Shown: positions 1 to 6,804, counted from the first letter of the stretch. The stretch is 8,820 nucleotides of DNA from Prevotellaceae bacterium UBA1786 (GCA_002314525.1 DCGE01000221.1:1-8820), one strand, 5' to 3'. Translations and numbers: made by a program. Notes: generated by a model from the letters alone, not told the origin.

Positions 1-635
1 TTGAGTTCTGTGGTGGATGTCATGCCAAGTCAACTGGATGTATCGGAATGGTGAAGATCGTTTCCGAGAGTTCAATTGCAGCAGGTGTGCGCCGAATTGA
101 GGCAATAACCGGTAAGGCCGTTGAGGAATTCATCTACAAGTCAGAGGACTTCGTACGCGACCTGCGTCAGCTGTTCAACAATGCTCCTGATCTTATGGCA
201 ACGGTGAAGAAGTGTATTGATGACAACTCGGAACTCAAGCATCAGGTCGATGACTTCAAGAGTCAGCAGATACAGAACTTCAAGAGGGATATGATAGGCA
301 ATGCCCGTGAACTGAATGGCATCAAGGTGATGTCGGCGGTTGCTCCTGTCGATGCACAGGGTGCAAAGGATATGGCGTTCCAACTCAGGAACCAGTTCCC
401 TGAGAACCTCGTAGTGGTAGTCGGTGGTTTTGCCGGCGGCAAACCGAACCTCACTGTCGCATTCACTGACGATCTTGTACAAGCTGGAAAGAATGCAGGC
501 ACTATTGTACGTGAGGCTGCCAAACTGATTCAGGGCGGCGGTGGTGGTCAACCTCACTTTGCTACTGCCGGTGGCAAGAATGCTGAAACAATCAGGCAGG
601 CAGTGGAAAAGGCCGTTGAACTTGCAACAGCATAG
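1..635 (+). CDS. alaS: Alanyl-tRNA synthetase, C-terminal part (5' truncated by window edge)
   Basis: AlaRS charges tRNA-Ala with alanine in the cytoplasm and clears mischarged tRNA through its editing domain. The reading frame is open from base 3 with no start, so about 210 C-terminal residues of a protein that is usually near 870 are visible. The fragment opens with EFCGGCHAKSTG, the end of the editing domain, whose Cys-x3-His (CGGCH) supplies zinc ligands; proteobacterial enzymes read CGGTH here. It continues as IGMVKIVSESSIAAGVRRIEA, a conserved block of the editing domain. A helical linker and the C-Ala (DHHA1) domain follow, the latter marked by the glycine run and FATAGG near the end (about bases 531-575). 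The ATG at 48 is an internal Met, not a start. The gene ends 77 bp before the convergent rsmD stop, with a hairpin between them. Identity is firm; the N-terminal catalytic domain lies outside the window. Confidence 0.96.
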   Translation, partial: EFCGGCHAKSTGCIGMVKIVSESSIAAGVRRIEAITGKAVEEFIYKSEDFVRDLRQLFNNAPDLMATVKKCIDDNSELKHQVDDFKSQQIQNFKRDMIGNARELNGIKVMSAVAPVDAQGAKDMAFQLRNQFPENLVVVVGGFAGGKPNLTVAFTDDLVQAGKNAGTIVREAAKLIQGGGGGQPHFATAGGKNAETIRQAVEKAVELATA

Positions 636-652
636 TCCAGATACCTTGTGTT

Positions 653-702
653 TATCAATAAATCAGAGCCGGCACCATTGCCGGCTCTGTTGGTTATTGA
701 TA
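653..702. terminator. Long two-part hairpin between convergent alaS and rsmD
   Basis: The inner stem is 11 perfect base pairs (664-674 with 679-689) around a 4-base loop (ccat). The outer stem is 9 perfect pairs (653-661 with 694-702), separated by a small 2-by-4 internal loop. It lies between the alaS stop (635) and the rsmD stop (712), so it could end transcription from both sides. Neither flank has a strong T tract, so it may work as a 3'-end stabiliser as much as an intrinsic terminator. Confidence 0.7.
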
Positions 703-711
703 TGTCGGAAG

Positions 712-1272
712 TCATTTGAAGAATGTGAAGTTTACGCTTCCGTAGGTGCGGTGTGAATCGAAACGGGGATGGGTGGTGAAGTCGTTTGTCTTGCCGTGCT
801 CGAGGATGAGAAGTCCATCGGGAGCAAGAATGCCTGCCTGGAAGATGAGGTCGGGTATCTCCTGAATGTTCTCGAGTGCGTAGGGTGGGTCGGCGAAGAT
901 GATGTCGAACTGGCGGCTGTTTGCTGTTTGCTGTTTGTTGTTTGCTGAACTGATGTACTTGAATACGTCGCCATGAAGCGGAATCCAGTTGCGGTCGCCT
1001 AATTCACGGCACACCTTATTGATAAACTGATAGTGCTGAAAGTCCTTCTCTACTGACACGACCTTGCTGCAGCCTCGTGAGAGGAACTCAAGACTGATGC
1101 TTCCTGTCCCGCAGAACAGATCCAGCGCTGTCGGTGCTGCATCGAAGTCGATGTAGGTGTTGTGAAGTACGTTGAACAGACCTTCCTTTGAGAAGTCAGT
1201 CGTAGGACGTGCCTTGAAACTATGAGGCACGTCGAATCTGCGATGTTTGTATTTTCCTGAAATGATTCGCAT
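712..1272 (-). CDS. rsmD: 16S rRNA (guanine-966-N2)-methyltransferase RsmD
   Basis: RsmD transfers a methyl group from S-adenosylmethionine to N2 of G966 of 16S rRNA during small-subunit assembly. The 186-residue product has the family's normal length and classic N-terminus (MRIISGKYKHRRF), then RPTTDFSKEGLFN (22-34). The SAM-binding motif I, LDLFCGTGSISLEFLSRG, is at 50-67, the acidic SVEKD of motif II at 73-77, and the catalytic motif IV DPPY at 128-131. Residues about 109-121 (SANNKQQTANSRQ) are encoded by a 7-bp tandem repeat and look like an insertion in a loop just before the DPPY strand. The gene lies 148 bp downstream of a membrane-anchored protein on the same strand. A weak -7-like box (TACCTTTA on the minus strand, 1293-1300) lies just upstream. 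The start is the only one that retains the full conserved N-terminus. Confidence 0.95.
   Translation of the reverse strand: MRIISGKYKHRRFDVPHSFKARPTTDFSKEGLFNVLHNTYIDFDAAPTALDLFCGTGSISLEFLSRGCSKVVSVEKDFQHYQFINKVCRELGDRNWIPLHGDVFKYISSANNKQQTANSRQFDIIFADPPYALENIQEIPDLIFQAGILAPDGLLILEHGKTNDFTTHPRFDSHRTYGSVNFTFFK
919..946. repeat. Four tandem 7-bp repeats (gtttgct) inside rsmD
   Basis: Copies lie at 919-925, 926-932, 933-939 (one mismatch, gtttgtt) and 940-946. On the coding strand the unit reads agcaaac and encodes the low-complexity stretch around residues 109-118. Since 7 is not a multiple of 3, gain or loss of one copy would shift the frame upstream of the catalytic DPPY motif; three copies (21 bp) would keep it. 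Confidence 0.9.
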
Positions 1273-1307
1273 ACGGGCTTGTGGTTAGCGGTTAAAGGTA
1301 AGGCAGA

Positions 1308-1368
1308 GAGAAAATAATTAGGAGTTAACAGTTGGGCTGATAAATCACTCCTAACTCCTAACTCCTAA
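1308..1368 (-). terminator. Terminator-like hairpin built from the 7-bp repeat, between two minus-strand genes
   Basis: On the minus strand, ttaggagtta (1361 down to 1352) can pair with taactcctaa (1327 down to 1318), giving a 10-bp stem with a 24-base loop. It is followed by the T-rich ttattttctc. An equally good 5' arm exists one repeat further out (1368 to 1359). The placement suggests termination or attenuation after the membrane-anchored protein gene and before rsmD. The stem is AT-rich and the loop large, so this is only a candidate. Confidence 0.42.
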
Positions 1369-1371
1369 CTC
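1347..1371. repeat. Tandem 7-bp repeat (actccta), 3.6 copies
   Basis: Perfect units occupy 1347-1353, 1354-1360 and 1361-1367, followed by a partial unit (actc) at 1368-1371. A further single copy lies at 1391-1400, and an inverted copy at 1318-1327 can pair with the array. The unit differs from the rsmD repeat in sequence but shares its 7-bp length. Confidence 0.93.
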
Positions 1372-1400
1372 ATGGTGAGCCGGTCGAACCCACTCCTAAC

Positions 1401-1415
1401 TTCGGCGCAGCCGAA
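1401..1415. other. Small GC-rich hairpin just after the stop of the membrane-anchored protein gene
   Basis: ttcggc (1401-1406) and gccgaa (1410-1415) form a 6-bp perfect stem with a 3-base loop, 5 bp past the TAA at 1421 on the minus strand. No T tract follows, so it may be a 3'-end stabiliser rather than a terminator. Confidence 0.45.
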
Positions 1416-1420
1416 CAATC

Positions 1421-2137
1421 TTACTCCCAGTTACCTGCCATCTTGTTGTTGGAGTCGTCAAGGTCACCCATGCGGAGACCGTACCACTGTTCGTTTTCGT
1501 CTTCAATCCAGGCTGTTGTACCATCAGGCTGCTTGGTGCCAATCCACATATCGCGTGTCTTGTTGCGCTTCTCAAGTTCTGACTTGAGGTTCTTGATCTT
1601 CTTTGAATCCAAGCCGTCCAAGTAGTCGTCGAGATTGGCGCGGATTTCGCATACCTGATCCCACTCCTGTGACTTGCTGTTGTAGTTGAGAGATTTGCGA
1701 ACGGCAATCTGACCGCCTTCGCGTCCTACAGGACATATCTTGAGTGAGTCTGCATTGGTGATGCCGAGCATCTCGGATGCCTTTACCCATACGGTGTCAC
1801 GACGGATGATTCCCTGTGCAACAGCCTCGGATTCTGTGAGTCCTGCCTCGAGCTGGTCGTCGGTGAGTTCACCTTCCTTGATGACCTTCTCAACTGCCAT
1901 TGAGTCGCGTACCCAACTGACAAGTGAATCTATATCACCGCAGTACTGATTTGCGTGACTTGCCCTGAACTTCTCTTCAGCATCACGGATCTTCATAAGA
2001 CGTGAGATGACTGCTTCTTCTCTCTCCTTCTTTGCTGCATCGAACTCGATGTCACTGTAAATGCTCAAGAAGCAAACATAGACTAATGCCAATACAATTA
2101 CAAGTAACACCCAGTTAAAAATACTTTTTTTGTTCAT
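1421..2137 (-). CDS. Membrane-anchored protein of unknown function, Bacteroidales-type, C-terminus AGNWE
   Basis: No function can be assigned. The 238-residue product has a short basic N-terminus (MNKK), a hydrophobic segment at about 7-27 (FNWVLLVIVLALVYVCFLSIY) and no evident signal-peptidase site, so a single inner-membrane anchor with a periplasmic body is likely. The next stretch (about 30-70) is charged and helical, with an R-DAEEKFRASHANQYCGDIDSL pattern. That layout, hydrophobic helix then amphipathic helix then a short Tyr/Asp region, resembles pseudopilins, but there is no classic G/A-x4-E prepilin cleavage site. The C-terminal part ends in GLRMGDLDDSNNKMAGNWE; I recall similar endings in uncharacterised Bacteroides proteins. 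It is divergent from the helicase gene (98 bp apart) and upstream of rsmD. A -7-like box (TAAATTTG) lies 40 bases before the ATG. Confidence 0.85.
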   Translation of the reverse strand: MNKKSIFNWVLLVIVLALVYVCFLSIYSDIEFDAAKKEREEAVISRLMKIRDAEEKFRASHANQYCGDIDSLVSWVRDSMAVEKVIKEGELTDDQLEAGLTESEAVAQGIIRRDTVWVKASEMLGITNADSLKICPVGREGGQIAVRKSLNYNSKSQEWDQVCEIRANLDDYLDGLDSKKIKNLKSELEKRNKTRDMWIGTKQPDGTTAWIEDENEQWYGLRMGDLDDSNNKMAGNWE

Positions 2138-2177
2138 AATTGATGTTGTTATTTTTATTTTTCGTATATTCGTACCG

Positions 2178-2185
2178 CAAATTTA
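2178..2185 (-). promoter_or_regulatory. Candidate -7 box (TAAATTTG) for the membrane-anchored protein gene
   Basis: The minus-strand octamer matches the Bacteroides primary sigma factor consensus TAnnTTTG exactly, 40 bases upstream of the ATG at 2137. No TTG sits at the ideal 19-base spacing. An opposing imperfect box (TATATTCG, 2165-2172, with TTG at 2146-2148) could serve the divergent helicase gene, but it is weaker. Confidence 0.45.
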
Positions 2186-2235
2186 ATAAAATATTCACAA
2201 TTCACCACTGACTAAGACCAATTATTTTCAAAAAA

Positions 2236-3726
2236 ATGTTGATTGACTACCTAAAAAGCCAAATAATCGGCCAATTTGGCATGAATCCAACCTCCCAACA
2301 GCATGAATTGATTCATGCTCTTGCTGAATTCATGCTGCCAAAGGCTGATGGTCAGAGTGATGAAAAACCTACATTTATTCTGCGAGGTTTTGCAGGAACG
2401 GGAAAGACGACTCTGGTAAGTGCACTGGTTCGTGCTATGGCACAGATGGAGCGTAAATGTGTACTGATGGCTCCTACCGGAAGGGCTGCAAAAGTGTTCT
2501 CTCACTATTCTGGATTTCCTGCATATACGATACATAAACGTATCTATAAATTTGATTTCGATACTTCGGGGGGGCAGCATTATACTATCGACTTCAACAA
2601 GATGAAGGATACGCTTTTCATCATAGATGAGGCTTCAATGATAGATCTTGACTCGGGCCTTCTGCATGATTTGGTATCTTATGTCTTTTCGGGTTCTGGG
2701 TGCAGGCTGATACTGATGGGTGATACGGCACAGCTGCCTCCGGTGGGGAGTTATGAAAGTCCGGCTCTACAGGATTCCATGCTTTCCACAATGGGTCTTG
2801 ACGTAACGTCCTATACCCTTACTGACGTAATCCGTCAGACACGTCAATCGAGCATCCTTTCGAATGCAACATTCTTAAGAAGCCTGATACCTGATGCAGG
2901 TTCGATGTTTTCGCTCGGAGGCCATGACCCGGATGGGAAACTGCCGAGGATTGAATTCAGCAAGGAGACTGTCAACCTATCAGGAAGCGAACTGATAGAA
3001 GCCATTTCTGATTCGTATGACAGATTCGGAATTGAACAGACGGCAATTGTCTGTCGGTCGAATAAGAGAGCGAACATATACAACCAAGGTATCAGGGCTC
3101 AGATCCTTGACTATGAGGAGGAACTGGAACCCGGAGATATCCTGATGATTGCCAAGAATAACTACTTTTGGCTGGATAAGAACTATCCTCCGCTTCCTGC
3201 TGAGGGTGATACGGCATCAGATGGAAGCAGGTCGGGAACCGGACTTATCTCATTTCTTGCCAATGGTGATATTGCGGTGGTTGAACGCGTGTATCACGAA
3301 CACGAACTCTATGGATTCAGGTTTGCGGAGTGTGATTTATACTTGCCTGACTATGACGATCTACCTGTATCTGCAACAGTACTTCTCGACACTCTCCATG
3401 CCGAGGCTCCTTCGCTGACTGCAGAACAGAGCGAGACCCTGTTCACAAGGGTGATGGAGGACTATGATGACATCCCTAACAAGAAGGAACGGCTGAAGAA
3501 ACTCAAGGAGGATGTGCATTTCAATGCCCTTCAGATAAAGTATGCCTATGCGGTGACGTGCCATAAGGCACAGGGCGGCCAATGGAAGAATGTGTTCATA
3601 GACCAGGGCTATGTCGCGCCTGAGATGATAGGACCTGAGTATTACCGATGGCTCTACACGGCGTTCACGAGAGCCACAAGGAAGGTCTATCTGGTAAATT
3701 GGCCAGAAGGGAAGGATAAGGATTGA
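2236..3726 (+). CDS. RecD-like SF1B DNA helicase (UvrD/RecD C-terminal type)
   Basis: This is an ATP-driven 5'-3' DNA helicase-like protein of the RecD/Pif1 branch of superfamily 1, in a stand-alone form without RecB or RecC neighbours. The 496-residue product shows the motifs in order: Q-motif-like TSQQHELIHAL (19-29), Walker A GFAGTGKTT (51-59), motif Ia APTGRAAKV (79-87), Walker B FIIDEAS (128-134) and motif III GDTAQLPPVG (162-171). They continue with motif V region CHKAQGGQW (442-450) and motif VI YTAFTRATRK (474-483), whose arginine finger closes the ATP site. All catalytic residues are present. It lacks the long N-terminal extension of RecD2 proteins. Family members of this size are often annotated as ATP-dependent RecD-like helicase or ATP-dependent endonuclease; I see no nuclease motif. 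A repair or recombination role is inferred. The gene starts alone and ends at a strong terminator. Confidence 0.93.
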   Translation: MLIDYLKSQIIGQFGMNPTSQQHELIHALAEFMLPKADGQSDEKPTFILRGFAGTGKTTLVSALVRAMAQMERKCVLMAPTGRAAKVFSHYSGFPAYTIHKRIYKFDFDTSGGQHYTIDFNKMKDTLFIIDEASMIDLDSGLLHDLVSYVFSGSGCRLILMGDTAQLPPVGSYESPALQDSMLSTMGLDVTSYTLTDVIRQTRQSSILSNATFLRSLIPDAGSMFSLGGHDPDGKLPRIEFSKETVNLSGSELIEAISDSYDRFGIEQTAIVCRSNKRANIYNQGIRAQILDYEEELEPGDILMIAKNNYFWLDKNYPPLPAEGDTASDGSRSGTGLISFLANGDIAVVERVYHEHELYGFRFAECDLYLPDYDDLPVSATVLLDTLHAEAPSLTAEQSETLFTRVMEDYDDIPNKKERLKKLKEDVHFNALQIKYAYAVTCHKAQGGQWKNVFIDQGYVAPEMIGPEYYRWLYTAFTRATRKVYLVNWPEGKDKD

Positions 3727-3730
3727 AGGC

Positions 3731-3775
3731 AAAAAGAAACGACGGCATGATTTGAGTGTGCCGTCGTTTCTTTTT
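3731..3775. terminator. Strong bidirectional intrinsic terminator
   Basis: A 17-bp perfect stem (3731-3747 with 3759-3775) closes an 11-base loop. The stem is aaaaagaaacgacggca on the left, so the T run follows the GC-rich stem core in both directions. It lies between the helicase stop (3726) and the outer-membrane protein stop (3799), and suits both convergent genes. Confidence 0.92.
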
Positions 3776-3798
3776 ATGTTTGGGTAATTGGGGAAATC

Positions 3799-6750
3799 TT
3801 AGAACATGCCGCCTCCAAAGCCTCCTCCGAAACCACCTCCGAAACCGCCCATTCCGCCTCCGAAGCCTCCCATACCGCCACCGAAGCCACCACGGCCTCC
3901 GAATGGACTCTTGCCTCCGAATGCATTGAACTTATAGGTGACGCGGAGCATTCCGTATTGGTAGATGGAGTTGGTACGTGAGTCACGACGCATCATTTCG
4001 TTGATTGTACGAGAGATGTTGCTCTGTTCGCCGAGGATATCATTCCACTCGAGCATAACAGTAAGGTTACCTTTGAGGAATGTCTGTGATACCTGTGCGT
4101 TCCAGAGAAGTTCGTCGGTGTTCATACTTGCAGATGAGTAGCCGCGACGACTGTTCATACCTATGTCGGTAGTGAGGGTAAGACCGAATTTGGTAGTGTA
4201 TTGGAAATCCATACCATAGCTGAAGTCCCATGAGTCCTGGTTGTTGGCATCTGTGACGTTGTTGCGAGAGTGGCTGAAGTTCACATCACCATTGAGAGAA
4301 ACTTCGATGAGGTCGCGACGATAGCTGATACTTGCACTCTGACCTATGTCGAATGACTTGGTAGTAGACTTGACATTCTCGCTGTTCAATTGTGTGTAGC
4401 CGACATTGTTCCTGTAGCCTAAGTTGGTGAATGCATCGACTGTGAAGTATTTGTTCTCCTGATCGAGCGGAGTGTTGAATCCGAATCCGCCATTGACATT
4501 CCAGTTGCCGTTGATATTCTCAGGGGTGGTAGTGCGAACACCAGTGATAGAATCGTACTCAACGATGTTCGAGATGTTGTTCTGTGTGAAACCGCCATTG
4601 AGGTATCCGAAGAAGCTGCGCTGTGTCTCTTCCTTGTATGTGTTGAAGTTAACACGGATGTTGTGGTTGAATGCAGGAGTTAGGTTTGGATTACCTTTTG
4701 TGATATTCAGAGGGTTGGAGTCGTCTGTGATATCAAGGAGGTTGGTAAGATTCGGCTGGTTCATTCGTCCGTTGTAGTTAATGCGCAGCTGGGTCATGCG
4801 GTTAGGCTGATAGCGATACTGGATGCGTGGGGCGAAATTGAACTGGTTCTTTGAGATGTCGTAGGTCTTTCCCTTGTAGATGTAGTGGAGATTTGTGTTG
4901 ATAGGAATGAAATCAACACCCAGACTGAAGTTCGAGAAGTCGGTCACTCGGCGGAAAGACAGCGATGCAGTGTGCTGATAAGTCTTATATTCGGATAACT
5001 GGCTGAGTGACTCGTCGTATATGCGGCTCTTCTTAGCCACTTCGTCCATGTACTTGAGGATACCGTCAACATCGTAGCGGTAGCTATCCAACGCGTCGTA
5101 GAGCTGTCGGTATGCTTCCTCAGTTGATTCATAAATGAATGCCTGCTTGTCGTTCTTGTTGTAGTTGTAACCGAATTCGTAGCCGAACTGCAGGTATGTC
5201 TTGTAGGCAATCGGTTCGCTGTAGGTCAGTCGGGCATTGATATTGTTGCGACGTGAAGGTGTGTTGTAGTAGCGGTTGTTGTACTGGTCGCTCATGTTGT
5301 ACTTGTAGAAGATATCTGCTGCAGAGAGTTGCTGGCTTTCTCCGTTGTTGACGCTTCCGTTGAGACGAAGGGTGATGTTGCGGCCATCGTCGTTGAGTTT
5401 GCGGTTGGCCTGCAATGTTCCCTGCAGGTTGTTGCTCTCGCTGAATGTCTGTTGACGGCTTGTGTTAGTGTTGACGACAATTTCGGTCAATCTGTCAATC
5501 TTGCCTGACAGAATACTGTCGAGCGGATTGTCAACTACTTCGTTAGGGTCTTTGTTGAAGGTTGCTTCACCACTGTAGGAATATCCACGGTTGCGTGAAT
5601 AAGTATAGCTTGGGCGGAAGATGACGTTTGTCATTGTGTCAGGTTTCCATTCGAGACGGAACTGTGTGTTGAGGCTGATATTGCTTGAGTAGCTCTGGTT
5701 GAGACTCTCGCTGAACGAACCGCTCTTGCTTACGAAACTCTGCTGAGAAGTCTGAGTACGTGAATCGGAACCGTTGTAGTTGAAGTTTACGCTACCTCCG
5801 GTCTCAAGTTTGTCGCTTGTGGTTGCGAAGTTGATACCTGCATTCTTGCTGGCACGGAGACCACCGCCACCGAAACTCCATCCACGGCCTCCACCGCCAC
5901 CGAAACCCATGTCGTTGACGTTGTTCATACCACCGAGAACTGTAATTTGTGATGTCTCAGTGATGCGCATCACGTTGGCCCTTGCTGCGTAGCGCTTCTC
6001 AGTACCTACACCACCATTGAGGTTGCCGATCCAACCGTTCATCATACCCTTCTTGACTGAGAGGTCGAGAACTGTCTCGTCTTCACCGTCATCAATTCCG
6101 GTTACACGTGACATGTCGCTCTTGCGGTCGTAGCTCTTGATATTGTCAACGATGTCAACCGGAATGTTCTTCATTGCAGTCTGAGTATCGTTGAGGAAGA
6201 ACTCCTTACCGTTGACCATAATCTTGTTGACGGTCTTTCCGTTGATGGTGATCTGTCCGTTTTCATCAACCTTTGCACCTGGGAGTTTCTTTACGAGTGC
6301 TTCAAGGGTACTTCCTGCCGGAGTACGATAGGCTGCGGCATTGAAGATGATGGAGTCACCCGATACCTTGACCTTTGCTGCGTTGGCTGTTACCTGAGTC
6401 TCGGAGATTAGAACGTTGTCACTCTCAAGAGTAACGAAACCAAGATCTGTATTCTTCTTGGCTTTACTTATGGAGAGTTCGAAAGACTGTTCCTTTGCCT
6501 TGTAGCCGATGTAGGATACTTTGAGCTTGTACTTTCCCTTTTCAAGATCCTTGATGGTGAATGCACCATCAATGTCAGTAGCAGCACCTGCTACGTACTT
6601 ACCATCCTCTGCCTGCAGCACCTGAACTGTTGCTGATGGAATTGACTCTTTTGTGTCGTTGTCGATGATAATGCCATTGACGGTAAACTTCTGCGCGTTC
6701 ATAGCCGTCGCCATTACCATTGCAATGGCCAGTAAAATAAATCTTTTCAT
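3799..6750 (-). CDS. TonB-receptor-like outer-membrane beta-barrel protein with Gly/Phe-rich C-terminal tail
   Basis: The 983-residue product starts with a signal peptide (MKRFILLAIAMVMATAMNA, cut near 19-20). A carboxypeptidase-regulatory-like Ig-fold domain follows at about 22-110 (VNGIIIDNDTKESIPSATV, then TDIDGAFTIKDL and YKLKVSYIGY). Next is a plug-like domain at about 113-235 (DSIIFNAAAYRTPAGSTLEALVKKLPG; INGKTVNKIMVNGKEFF). The remaining roughly 700 residues are barrel, rich in alternating aromatic strands and N/S/T loops. This is the architecture of the Bacteroidetes outer-membrane barrel family related to TonB-dependent receptors, but not SusC: no SusD gene adjoins it. The last clear strand is YGMLRVTYKFNA (932-943), then a 40-residue tail of FGGG/MGG units ending in Phe. 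A second glycine run is at 282-297. The substrate is unknown. A -7 box lies about 46 bases upstream, and its terminator is shared with the helicase gene. Confidence 0.9.
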   Translation of the reverse strand: MKRFILLAIAMVMATAMNAQKFTVNGIIIDNDTKESIPSATVQVLQAEDGKYVAGAATDIDGAFTIKDLEKGKYKLKVSYIGYKAKEQSFELSISKAKKNTDLGFVTLESDNVLISETQVTANAAKVKVSGDSIIFNAAAYRTPAGSTLEALVKKLPGAKVDENGQITINGKTVNKIMVNGKEFFLNDTQTAMKNIPVDIVDNIKSYDRKSDMSRVTGIDDGEDETVLDLSVKKGMMNGWIGNLNGGVGTEKRYAARANVMRITETSQITVLGGMNNVNDMGFGGGGGRGWSFGGGGLRASKNAGINFATTSDKLETGGSVNFNYNGSDSRTQTSQQSFVSKSGSFSESLNQSYSSNISLNTQFRLEWKPDTMTNVIFRPSYTYSRNRGYSYSGEATFNKDPNEVVDNPLDSILSGKIDRLTEIVVNTNTSRQQTFSESNNLQGTLQANRKLNDDGRNITLRLNGSVNNGESQQLSAADIFYKYNMSDQYNNRYYNTPSRRNNINARLTYSEPIAYKTYLQFGYEFGYNYNKNDKQAFIYESTEEAYRQLYDALDSYRYDVDGILKYMDEVAKKSRIYDESLSQLSEYKTYQHTASLSFRRVTDFSNFSLGVDFIPINTNLHYIYKGKTYDISKNQFNFAPRIQYRYQPNRMTQLRINYNGRMNQPNLTNLLDITDDSNPLNITKGNPNLTPAFNHNIRVNFNTYKEETQRSFFGYLNGGFTQNNISNIVEYDSITGVRTTTPENINGNWNVNGGFGFNTPLDQENKYFTVDAFTNLGYRNNVGYTQLNSENVKSTTKSFDIGQSASISYRRDLIEVSLNGDVNFSHSRNNVTDANNQDSWDFSYGMDFQYTTKFGLTLTTDIGMNSRRGYSSASMNTDELLWNAQVSQTFLKGNLTVMLEWNDILGEQSNISRTINEMMRRDSRTNSIYQYGMLRVTYKFNAFGGKSPFGGRGGFGGGMGGFGGGMGGFGGGFGGGFGGGMF
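3802..3921 (-). repeat. Imperfect coding repeat for the Gly/Phe/Met tail
   Basis: These 120 bp encode the last 40 residues of the outer-membrane protein, almost wholly FGGG and MGG units. The DNA is a run of degenerate 12-21 bp units made of cctcc and accgcc/gaagcc blocks. The third bases vary, which suggests the glycine-rich protein sequence is maintained by selection rather than being a fresh DNA duplication. Unit changes in multiples of 3 would alter tail length without a frameshift. Confidence 0.8.
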
Positions 6751-6796
6751 AATGATTATCTGTCTGTAATAAATTTCAAATTATACTAATATGACG

Positions 6797-6804
6797 CAAA
6801 GATA
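6797..6804 (-). promoter_or_regulatory. Candidate -7 box (TATCTTTG) for the outer-membrane protein gene
   Basis: The minus-strand octamer matches TAnnTTTG exactly and is identical to the box of the divergent anSME gene. It lies about 46 bases before the ATG at 6750, giving a leader of roughly 40 bases. No TTG is seen at 19 bases upstream, so the -33 element is weak or absent. Confidence 0.6.

Larger units (their letters stand above)
1273..1420. other. Repeat- and hairpin-rich intergenic region upstream of rsmD
   Basis: These 148 bp separate the membrane-anchored protein gene from rsmD, both on the minus strand. They contain a tandem 7-mer array (1347-1371), an extra isolated copy (cactcctaac, 1391-1400), an inverted partner (1318-1327), a small GC-rich hairpin (1401-1415) and a decayed 7-mer pattern ggttagc-ggttaaa-ggtaa (1283-1301). 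I see no coding sequence here. A candidate -7 box for rsmD (TACCTTTA, minus strand) is at 1293-1300, one base off the Bacteroides TAnnTTTG consensus and with no good -33 element. Confidence 0.6.

Noticed and set aside
141..557. 138-codon open frame antisense to alaS
   Set aside because: It lies wholly inside the well-conserved alaS coding sequence and its translation shows no recognisable domain; it is a shadow frame.
1347..1400. Possible CRISPR array
   Set aside because: The units are 7 bp and directly tandem, with no 25-40 bp repeats, no unique spacers and no cas genes.
2236..3726. Helicase as part of a defence or phage system
   Set aside because: No nuclease, methylase or other defence partner lies beside it, and its neighbours are core genes.
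3774..3986. 70-codon frame rich in Glu/Ala/Ser overlapping the 3' end of the outer-membrane protein gene
   Set aside because: It is the alternate frame of the glycine-codon repeats and its composition follows from them; no independent start signal is visible.
3799..6750. SusC of a polysaccharide-utilisation locus
   Set aside because: No SusD, glycoside hydrolase or sulfatase gene adjoins it, and the N-terminal and plug sequences fit the general outer-membrane barrel family better than SusC.
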